Source: Streptomyces griseochromogenes | GTDB taxonomy: Bacteria; Actinomycetota; Actinomycetes; Streptomycetales; Streptomycetaceae | Assembly (NCBI RefSeq): GCF_001542625.1 | Contig: NZ_CP016279.1 | Location: 10,168,001 to 10,232,000, forward strand | DNA length: 64,000 nt | Reading direction: 5' to 3' | In this document: positions 57,772-64,000 of the stretch, one piece after another | Layout: each line of letters opens with the position of its first letter | Numbering within the stretch: the stretch's first letter is position 1 | The notes under the pieces: generated by a model | Told to the model about the DNA's origin: nothing | The model's input: the letters and a program-made list of their open reading frames with translations, nothing else | The model's database searches: none | Translations under genes and position numbers: made by a program

Positions 57772-58562
57772 TCCGGGGTCCCCTTCGGCGGGCGGCCGGT
57801 GCCGGGCGGGCCCGCGAAGGCCTGGGCGATGTCGAGCCAGCGGTCGGCGTCGGAGCCCTCGGCGTGGAGGGTGAGGTCGGCGCGGTGGGCGCGCTGGGTG
57901 ACCAGGAGGCAGAAGTCGAGGGCGGGGCCGGTGACACGCTGGCGCGCGTCGGGCTCTCCATAGGTCCACACCTCGCCGGACGGGGCCGTCACTTCGACGC
58001 GGAACTCCTCGCCCGGCACGGGCAGGCCGTGCACGCCGAAGGCGAAGTCCCGCGCCCGCACCCCGATGCGGACCACATGGCGGAGTCGGTCGGTGGGTGG
58101 GCGCACCACACCTAGGGCGTCTGCGACATCCTGGCCATGGGCCCAGGTCTCCATGAGCCGGCCCGTGGCCATGGCGGCGCCCGACATGGGCGGCCCGAAC
58201 CAGGCGAACCGGGCGCCGCTCGGCGCCGCCCTGAGCGCTCCGTCGAGCGCGGCCCGGCCCTCCCGCCACCGGGACAGCAGTTCGGCGGGCCGAAGCCGGG
58301 CGCCTTCCTCGGCGCCCTCGTCCACATAGGCGTCGGGGGCGGTCAGGGCCTGTTTCACGGACTCCTGGAAGCCGTCCGGGTCCGTCACGGCGAGCAGTGC
58401 GGCCTGGTCGGTCCAGTGCAGATGGGCGATCTGGTGGGCGATGGTCCAGCGCGGCGCGGGCGTCGCGAGCGCCCACCGCTCCTCGGTCAACTCGGTTACC
58501 AGAAGGTCGAGTTGTTCGCTTTCCTCGCGCAGGTCGTCGAAGACGGGCGTCGGGTCGGACAT
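57768..58562 (-). CDS. TIGR03084-family metal-binding protein (DinB/maleylpyruvate isomerase-like)
   Basis: A 264-residue four-helix DinB/MDMPI-superfamily protein (DDLREESEQLDLLVTELTEERWALATPAPRWTIAHQIAHLHWTDQAALLA; GRLMETWAHGQDVADALGV), with the three-His metal site typical of the superfamily (IAHQIAHLH, WAHGQD). The TIGR03084 subgroup is an actinobacterial family that travels with AtuA and acyl-CoA carboxylase genes. Its reaction is unknown; mycothiol-dependent chemistry is a family-level possibility. It is the first gene of the operon; ATG 58562 lies 32 nt from the CAAGC palindrome. Confidence 0.9.
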
Positions 58563-58594
58563 GGGGGGAGCATGGCAGCGGCACCAGAAACAAT

Positions 58595-58606
58595 CAAGCG
58601 TGCTTG
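58595..58606. promoter_or_regulatory. Operator palindrome CAAGC-GT-GCTTG of the terpenoid operon
   Basis: A perfect 5-bp inverted repeat around GT, in TCAAGCGTGCTTGCATG, 32 nt upstream of the operon's first ATG (58562, minus strand). It is the only symmetric element in the promoter region, and the operon's last gene is a TetR repressor. CAAGC/GCTTG arms are common in TetR sites controlling lipid catabolism. Confidence 0.65.
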
Positions 58607-58630
58607 CATGAATTTGACCGGAAGCCGACC

Positions 58631-58651
58631 GGTGGGGGCGCTGCCCCCACC
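58631..58651. terminator. Terminator hairpin of the malic enzyme gene
   Basis: GGTGGGGGC-GCT-GCCCCCACC: 9-bp perfect arms, 3-nt loop, starting 5 nt after the malic enzyme stop (minus strand). Confidence 0.8.
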
Positions 58652-58656
58652 GTCCG

Positions 58657-60369
58657 TCACACCGCGTCCACCGGTGGATACACCGGCTCCCACCGCGCCG
58701 CCCGGACCGCCGCCTCGACGTCGTCCAGACCGGCCCGTGCCACTCCCTCCTCCGCCGCCGCCCCGGCCACCGCCACCGCGACCGCCTCCGACGTGCGGCG
58801 CAGGTCGCGGATCGGCGGGAGGACCGGCGTGTTCGGCCGGGCGGCATCCGCGTCGTCCGTCCGGCGGGCCACCGCGTCCGCCGCAGCACGGAGCATGCGG
58901 TCGGTGACCCGGGAGGCGCGCGCGACGACCGCGCCGAGGCCGAGACCGGGGAAGACCAGGGCGTTGTTGGCCTGGCCGATCTCGTACGTCGTACCGTCCC
59001 GTTCGACCGGCGCGAAGGGGCTGCCGGTGGCCACCAGCGCCTTGCCGTCGGTCCAGTCGAGCAGGTCGGCCGGGCCGGCCTCGGCGAGGGCGGTGGGGTT
59101 GGACATGGGCAGGATGATCGGCCGCTCGCTGTGCCGGGCCATCTCGCGGACGATCGTCTCGCTGAAGGCGCCGCCCTGGCCGGAGGTGCCGATGAGGATG
59201 GTCGGCCGCACCCTGCGCACCACCTCGTCCAGCGGAACACCGGGGAGGCTCTCGTCACGGCGCCAGTCATCGACCTCATCGGCGGGACGGGCGTACGGCA
59301 CCTGGAAGTCGCGGAGCTTGTCGCCCTGGTCGGCGGTGAGCAGGCCGTACCGGTCGACGCACCAGAAGCGGGCGGTGGCCTCGGCCTCGGACAGCCCCTC
59401 GGCGACGAGGGCGTCCCGGAGCTGTTCGGCGACGCCGATACCGGCCGTGCCCGCGCCGAAGACCACGATCCGGTGCCGGGGCAGGGGCAGGCCGGCGGCC
59501 CGGGCGCCGGAGAGGACGGCGGCGAGGTTGACGGCGCCGGTGCCCTGGATGTCGTCGTTGAAGGTGCACACCCGGTCGCGGTAGCGGTCGAGGATGCGGC
59601 GGGCGTTGGCGGTGCCGAAGTCCTCCCAGTGCAGCAGGGCTTTCGGGAAGAGCCTGGTCGCCGTGGTGACGTAGGCGTCGATGAAGGCGTCGTAGGTGTC
59701 GCGGTCGGCGCGGGGGTGCCGGTTGCCGAGGTAGAGGGGATTGTCGAGGAGTTCCTGACGGTTGGTGCCGACGTCGAGCATGACCGGCAGGGTGCGGCGT
59801 GGGTCGATGCCGGCGGCGGCCGTGTAGACGGCGAGCTTGCCGACGGCGATGTCGATGCCGCCGACGCCCCAGTCGCCGATGCCGAGGATGCCCTCGCCGT
59901 CGGTGGCCACGATCAGATCGACGTCGTCGGCGCCGAGGCCGCTCGCGCGCAGGGAGCGCTCGATGTCGTCCGGGGCGTCCACGGAGAGGTAGATCCCGCG
60001 CGGGCGGCGGTACTCGTAGCTGTAGCGCTCGATGGCCGTGCCCACGGTGGGGGTGTAGACGATGGGCAGCATCTCTTCGAGGTGGTCGCCGACGAGCCGG
60101 TAGAACAGCGCCTCGTTGCGGTCGTGCAGGTTGGTCAGGTTGACGCTCTTGGCGAGGTCGTCCGGCTGCTGCCGGAACTGGGCGTAGGCCCGTTCGGCCT
60201 GCTCGTCCTGGGTGAGCACATGGGGAGGGATCAGACCGACGAGGTCCAGGGCCCGGCGTTCCGCTCCGGTGAACGCGGTGCCGCGATTGATCCGGGGGTC
60301 GGCGAGCACGGCTCGGCCACGGGCGGTGATCTTCAGCGGGCGGGGGGTGGTGTCGCTGGTGCCGGTCAC
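58657..60369 (-). CDS. NAD-dependent malic enzyme (oxaloacetate-decarboxylating)
   Basis: A 570-residue malic enzyme of the large (MaeA/SfcA) form. It contains FTGAERRALDLVGLIPPHV, LPIVYTPTVGTAIERYSYEYRRPRGIYLSV, the metal-binding WEDFGTANARRILDRYRDRVCTFNDDIQGTGAVNLAAVL and the Rossmann IVVFGAGTAGIGVAEQL. It converts malate to pyruvate and CO2 with NAD+. GTG 60369 is preferred over a TTG six codons earlier. It is monocistronic, with a good terminator at 58631-58651. Confidence 0.93.
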   Translation of the reverse strand: MTGTSDTTPRPLKITARGRAVLADPRINRGTAFTGAERRALDLVGLIPPHVLTQDEQAERAYAQFRQQPDDLAKSVNLTNLHDRNEALFYRLVGDHLEEMLPIVYTPTVGTAIERYSYEYRRPRGIYLSVDAPDDIERSLRASGLGADDVDLIVATDGEGILGIGDWGVGGIDIAVGKLAVYTAAAGIDPRRTLPVMLDVGTNRQELLDNPLYLGNRHPRADRDTYDAFIDAYVTTATRLFPKALLHWEDFGTANARRILDRYRDRVCTFNDDIQGTGAVNLAAVLSGARAAGLPLPRHRIVVFGAGTAGIGVAEQLRDALVAEGLSEAEATARFWCVDRYGLLTADQGDKLRDFQVPYARPADEVDDWRRDESLPGVPLDEVVRRVRPTILIGTSGQGGAFSETIVREMARHSERPIILPMSNPTALAEAGPADLLDWTDGKALVATGSPFAPVERDGTTYEIGQANNALVFPGLGLGAVVARASRVTDRMLRAAADAVARRTDDADAARPNTPVLPPIRDLRRTSEAVAVAVAGAAAEEGVARAGLDDVEAAVRAARWEPVYPPVDAV

Positions 60370-60472
60370 GGGGCCACTTTTCCACAAGGGCGACTCCCGT
60401 GCGCACGTGAACCACTACTCTCAGTGAGCATCGTCGGGGATGATCACACCGTTGCTGTCGCAGGTGATCCGC

Positions 60473-61465
60473 TCACTGGGTGATGACGCGGATCGGGTGT
60501 CCCGGGTCGCGTGGGCACACCGTGATGATCAGGCGGCCGCGGCCCGGCGAGACGCCGGTGGGGGTGTTCGCCCGCTCGGCGTTGGGGTCCCGCTGGTCCT
60601 CGTGGGGGAGCCAGCTCGTGGTGCCGCTGTCCCATTCGCGGTCGGACACGGTGAGGAGGGGGACGCGTTCCGCGCGGCAGACGGAGCAGCTGAGGGGGCC
60701 CGGTCCGGTGAGGTTCCAGGCGATGTGGCCGCCGACCTTCCAGCCGGGTGCGGTGGACAGGTCGCAGACGTATCGGTCGCCTTCGTCCTCCGGTCCTGCC
60801 CATGCGGCGATACGGTCCTGCAGGGAAGGGGCGAGGACTTCGATCCACGGGTACTCGACGATCTCCTCGGGATGCAGCACGCAGGGGGACGGGACGAGTT
60901 CGGGGCGGCCGACGACCTCCGGTACCGGCTGCTCGGCCAGAACGGTTGCGACGTCCTCCGAGTGACGCCGGCGCAGCTGTACGTGGGGCTCGTAGCGGCT
61001 GTCCCCGTGCCTTTCGAAGCCGCACCAGAACACCTGGAGCAGGTCGCCCTCCCCCGTGTCGGGCAGTGCGGGGACGTCACGCCGGTACAACTGGGCCACG
61101 GCGATCAGCGGAACGGGGTCCGTGTCGGCGAGATGCGGGGCGTGCCGGCCGCGCTTGAACCCCGCGAGTTCCTCCCGTTCCTCGGCGTTCGGCCCGGTCC
61201 GTGGGTCGCGCCGCCAGGCCCGCCGCAGGATCTCGCGCTCGCGCAGTACGTCGGCATAGCGGTAGCCGCTCCCGCGCTTGTGCGGGATCACACAGACCGG
61301 CCAGGGCTCGTCGGCGGGCCACAGCAGCGGGCCGCCGGCCGAACTGTCGTGCGTCGTGGGGGTCCCGCGGCGGGGGTGCAGACGCGTGGCGGTGCGGCGC
61401 GTCGGGGTGAGTTCAGGGAAGATCGCCGCCACGTCGACGGGGCGGGGCGGGGTGGTACGGGTCAT
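60473..61465 (-). CDS. DUF1963-like (YwqG family) protein of unknown function
   Basis: A 330-residue soluble protein resembling DUF1963 proteins, with GGPLLWPADEPWPVC near residue 44, LIAVAQLYRRDVPALPDTGEGDLLQVFWCGFE, PGWKVGGHIAWNLTGPGPLSCSVC in the middle (a typical GGxP...Cys pair) and LLTVSDREWDSGTTSWLPHED. The two cysteines in LSCSVCRAE could bind zinc. The function of the family is not known. It is a leftward gene 45 nt after the next, also unknown, protein, so the two may be co-transcribed. Confidence 0.75.
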   Translation of the reverse strand: MTRTTPPRPVDVAAIFPELTPTRRTATRLHPRRGTPTTHDSSAGGPLLWPADEPWPVCVIPHKRGSGYRYADVLREREILRRAWRRDPRTGPNAEEREELAGFKRGRHAPHLADTDPVPLIAVAQLYRRDVPALPDTGEGDLLQVFWCGFERHGDSRYEPHVQLRRRHSEDVATVLAEQPVPEVVGRPELVPSPCVLHPEEIVEYPWIEVLAPSLQDRIAAWAGPEDEGDRYVCDLSTAPGWKVGGHIAWNLTGPGPLSCSVCRAERVPLLTVSDREWDSGTTSWLPHEDQRDPNAERANTPTGVSPGRGRLIITVCPRDPGHPIRVITQ

Positions 61466-61510
61466 GTGCGGGAGATCCCTGGTGGGTGGTGGGGGCGTCG
61501 AGTGACGTGG

Positions 61511-62527
61511 TCATCGCGTGCCGGTCGGCCGCCACCTGCGCACGAGGTCTCCTTCTGTCGTCAGCCAGGTGCCGTCGCCGAGAGCGAGGGGGTCGCAGCA
61601 CGTGGTGCCGGGATAGGCGAGCTCGCCGGTGGGCCGGAGAGTGTGGCCGTCCAGGATCAGGTGGCGGTTGTCCTCCGTGTCCTCCTCCTCGGCGACAGCG
61701 GCCAGGACCCGGTCCCGGTCGAGGAAACCGGGGCGATGGCCGACGAAGCGCAGGCCCTCGGGAAGCGTCTCCCCGACTTCGGCGACGACGTCTTCCGCAC
61801 CCGCCTCCCAACGGCTGATCCACTCGCCTCCCACGTCCGTCTTGATCACCGCCCCGTCGAGGCTCAGCCCGGCGAACGGGTCGTTCTCCAGGCCTATGTT
61901 CGCCGTGTGCAGGGCATCGTCCCGCAGGGTGACCTCAAGGGAGTGGAACGTGTCGCCCATCAACGCGTCCAGGAACACCTGACCCGGGTCGGTGCGGGAC
62001 TGCTGGAAGATGTAGCCCGCCGTCGCCGACGGCAGCACCGTGTCGGTGACGTGTCGTCCGTCGGCCAGATCGAGGGCGACGCACAGGTCTCCCCGGTACA
62101 GGCCGTCCCGGCCCGGTCGGCCCGTGGTGGTGACGAGAAGACGGCGGCCCGACGCGTCCGGGGTGCAGGCGGGGGTGGCGTTGTGCGCGTCCGGCCACGG
62201 CTGGAACCTGTACGTCCACCGCACGCGCCCCGCGATGTCGTACACCGTGACCAGGCCGTTGACGATCAGCGCGAGACCGCCGTCCGGCAGTGGCGAGGCG
62301 AACCCGTGCTCCTCACCGGACCGCGGGCAGGGCCAGTGGCGCTGTTCGGCGAAGAGGCGGGAGGCGTCCGCGGCCACCCTGCACACGACCGTCTCGTCCC
62401 CGGACCGGGAGACCAGCCAGCAGGAGCGGTCGCGCACCAGGAACGAGTCATGCCGGGTGGAGCAGTCGCGGTAACCCGGCAGTTCCTGTTCGGCGAGGAG
62501 TTCGGCGGTGTGGCATGCGTAGTTCAT
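61511..62527 (-). CDS. Unknown protein with beta-propeller-like pattern
   Basis: A 338-residue protein I do not recognise. It has several strand-turn-strand segments with aromatic/aspartate ends (RDRSCWLVSRSGDETVVCRVAAD; DGGLALIVNGLVTVYDIAGRVRWTYRF; DLCVALDLADGRHVTDTVL; HLILDGHTLRPTGELAYPG), which suggests a beta-propeller-like fold. There is no signal peptide or membrane helix. It is likely to be transcribed with the DUF1963-like gene. The nearest opposite-strand gene is the methyltransferase at 62636. Confidence 0.7.
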   Translation of the reverse strand: MNYACHTAELLAEQELPGYRDCSTRHDSFLVRDRSCWLVSRSGDETVVCRVAADASRLFAEQRHWPCPRSGEEHGFASPLPDGGLALIVNGLVTVYDIAGRVRWTYRFQPWPDAHNATPACTPDASGRRLLVTTTGRPGRDGLYRGDLCVALDLADGRHVTDTVLPSATAGYIFQQSRTDPGQVFLDALMGDTFHSLEVTLRDDALHTANIGLENDPFAGLSLDGAVIKTDVGGEWISRWEAGAEDVVAEVGETLPEGLRFVGHRPGFLDRDRVLAAVAEEEDTEDNRHLILDGHTLRPTGELAYPGTTCCDPLALGDGTWLTTEGDLVRRWRPTGTR

Positions 62528-62635
62528 GATCCTGGATCATGGACGTCCGATCAGCGCCCGTCGGTTCCCGGGCCCTTGCCGCCGCCCGTGGAAAAGGGCG
62601 CGCGTGGCGGGTGGGCGCCGCAGTACCGTCGGCCG

Positions 62636-63379
62636 GTGCTCGATGACGACGGTTACTTCGGAGAGTCGGTAGCGGCCACGTACGACGAGTCGGCCGCGGG
62701 GATGTTCGAGGCGGAGGTCGTGGAACCGGCCGTCGGCTTCCTGGCGGAGCTGGCGGGTGAGGGGGGCCGGGCCCTGGAGCTGGGCGTCGGCACCGGACGG
62801 ATCGCGCTGCCGCTCGCGGGGCGCGGGGTCGAGGTGCACGGCGTCGATCTGTCCCGGGCGATGGTGGAGCGGCTGCGGGCCAAGCCGGGCGGGGACGGGA
62901 TCGGGGTGACGATCGGGGACTTCGCGACCACGAGGGTGGACGGCACCTTCTCCCTCGCCTACCTCGTCTACAACACGATCATGAATCTGACCTCGCAGGA
63001 CGCCCAGGTGGACTGCTTTTGCAACGCCGCGGCCCATCTGGAGCCCGGCGGCCGCTTCGTCGTCGAGGTCGGGGTGCCCGATCTGCGGCGGCTGCCGCCC
63101 GGGCAGGACGCGGTGCCCTTCCGTGTGGACGGCGGGCGGCTGGGCTTCGATCTCTACGACGTGGCGACGCAGTCGCTCACCTCGCACCATGTGGAGGTCG
63201 TGGACGGCCGCGGTACATATCTGGCGGTCCCGTTCCGGTACGTGTGGCCGGCCGAGCTGGACCTGATGGCCCGGCTCGCGGGGCTGCGGCTGCGCGAGCG
63301 GTGGGACGGCTGGACCCGGGAGCCCTTCACCGGCGAGAGCCGACAGCATGTGTCGGTGTGGGAGAAACCCGCCCGCTGA
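62636..63379 (+). CDS. Class I SAM-dependent methyltransferase
   Basis: A 247-residue Rossmann-fold methyltransferase. Motif I is ALELGVGTGRIALPLAGRG, motif II VHGVDLSRAMVERLR and motif III/IV the stretch TFSLAYLVYNTIMNL and HLEPGGRFVVEVGVPD. The N-terminal YFGESVAATYDESAAGMFE is typical of small-molecule methyltransferases. GTG 62636 (VLDDDGYFGESV) is the likely start; longer upstream frames lack support. It is divergent from the beta-propeller-like gene; the substrate is unknown. Confidence 0.88.
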   Translation: MLDDDGYFGESVAATYDESAAGMFEAEVVEPAVGFLAELAGEGGRALELGVGTGRIALPLAGRGVEVHGVDLSRAMVERLRAKPGGDGIGVTIGDFATTRVDGTFSLAYLVYNTIMNLTSQDAQVDCFCNAAAHLEPGGRFVVEVGVPDLRRLPPGQDAVPFRVDGGRLGFDLYDVATQSLTSHHVEVVDGRGTYLAVPFRYVWPAELDLMARLAGLRLRERWDGWTREPFTGESRQHVSVWEKPAR

Positions 63380-63402
63380 CGCCGTCCGGCGCCCGCTGAC
63401 GC

Positions 63403-64000
63403 CTACTGACCCTCGGCCGGAAGGGGCGGCACCTTGCTCCGGCCCACCTGGGTCCGTACCGCGCCGATGCTCGCCGCGATGACCAGGGCGATCGCGGCGG
63501 CCTCCGCGGCGGACAGGGCCTGGCCGAGGATCAGGAAGCCGGCCGTCGCCGCGAGGGCCGGCTCCAGGCTCATCAGGATGGCGAAGGTGGAGGCGGGCAG
63601 GCGGCGCAGGGCGAGGAGTTCGAGGGTGTAGGGCAGGACCGAGGAGAGCAGGGCCACCGCCGAGCCGAGCGCGACGGTGCCGGGGTCGAGGAGACGGCTG
63701 CCTGCGTCGACGATGCCGAGGGGGAGGAAGAGCAGGGCCGCGATCGCCATGGCCAGCGCCAGTCCGTCCGCCTGCGGGAAGCGGCGGCCGGTACGGGCGC
63801 TGAAGACTATGTATGACGCCCACATGGCGCCGGCGCCCAGGGCAAAGGCGACGCCTATGGGGTCGAGGTCGCTGAAGCCTCCGCCGCCGAGCAGGAACAC
63901 GCCCGCGAGGGCGAGGCCCGCCCAGAGCGCGTTGATCGCACGGCGGGAGGCCAGGACGGACAGGGCCAGCGGGCCGAGGACCTCCAGGGTGACGGCGGGG
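63403..64000 (-). CDS. EamA/RhtA-type DMT transporter, C-terminal part, partial
   Basis: The gene enters from the right edge; about 199 codons are visible. Six hydrophobic segments can be seen (for example LALSVLASRRAINALWAGLALAGVFLLGG, IGVAFALGAGAMWASYIVF, LALAMAIAALLFLPLGIV, VALGSAVALLSSVLPYTLELLAL, AILMSLEPALAATAGFLILG, AAAIALVIAASIGAV). SVLPYTLELLALRRLPASTFAILMSLEPALAATAGF is the second EamA domain signature. Members export threonine, homoserine or other metabolites. The N-terminal half lies outside the window. Confidence 0.85.
   Translation of the reverse strand, partial: PAVTLEVLGPLALSVLASRRAINALWAGLALAGVFLLGGGGFSDLDPIGVAFALGAGAMWASYIVFSARTGRRFPQADGLALAMAIAALLFLPLGIVDAGSRLLDPGTVALGSAVALLSSVLPYTLELLALRRLPASTFAILMSLEPALAATAGFLILGQALSAAEAAAIALVIAASIGAVRTQVGRSKVPPLPAEGQ

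Overview
The window is a piece of a Streptomyces (or close actinomycete) chromosome. Base composition is very GC-rich, with G/C at nearly every third codon position, many GTG starts, 4-nt ATGA/GTGA gene overlaps and few recognisable Shine-Dalgarno sites. The gene set is typical of the genus: SCO4402-family protein, UPF0309 SIS protein beside a DmdR/IdeR-type iron regulator, ECF41 sigma factor, HATPase/STAS regulators. I see no IS element, prophage, CRISPR array, rRNA or tRNA.

Region 1 (1-24,600) is an acyl-CoA catabolic island. It holds acyl-CoA dehydrogenases of two complementary types, a thiolase-like protein without the catalytic cysteine plus a separate DUF35 partner, AMP-forming and NDP-forming acyl-CoA ligases, an enoyl-CoA hydratase/isomerase, an SDR and a zinc dehydrogenase, a cyclase-family hydrolase, an amidohydrolase, a flavin reductase, a flavin monooxygenase, PNPOx-like proteins, DoxX and an F420-type nitroreductase. 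The set resembles steroid/terpenoid side-chain degradation and suggests a bulky, branched or cyclic carboxylic acid as substrate. A near-identical palindrome, (A)TCTGAC-N5-GTCAGA(T), lies just upstream of most of these transcription units and appears to unite them into one regulon. Its regulator is not recognisable in the window.

Region 2 (24,600-37,800) is regulatory and housekeeping: a DoxX gene divergent from an ECF41 sigma gene with an ECF41-type promoter between them, nitronate monooxygenase, an EF-hand protein, a STAS antagonist, an ECF sigma factor overlapping a zinc-finger/maleylpyruvate-isomerase-like probable anti-sigma protein, purU, an SCO4402-family protein, a lipoprotein substrate-binding protein, a proline-rich membrane protein with ATQYLPP repeats, a TPR-type XRE regulator and a prim-pol-like protein.

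Region 3 (37,800-48,300) holds an ABC exporter, an alpha/beta hydrolase whose nucleophile is alanine, a DmdR/IdeR-type regulator divergent from a UPF0309 SIS protein with a DasR-type dre site between them, a PAS protein, a tiny gene with a 14-nt perfect Shine-Dalgarno and a strongly structured 3' part, pdxH, a citrate synthase and a 2-oxoglutarate/Fe(II) oxygenase.

Region 4 (48,400-58,600) is one eight-gene operon read leftward: TIGR03084 protein, AtuA-like protein, carboxyltransferase, biotin carboxylase/BCCP, acyl-CoA dehydrogenase, 4-coumarate-CoA-ligase-like enzyme, enoyl-CoA hydratase and TetR repressor, with a CAAGC-N2-GCTTG palindrome at its promoter. It looks like an acyclic-terpenoid or branched-chain acyl-CoA pathway. 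Region 5 (58,600-64,000) holds malic enzyme, two proteins of unknown function, a methyltransferase and part of an EamA transporter. Copies of a dispersed Streptomyces intergenic repeat lie in several gene gaps.
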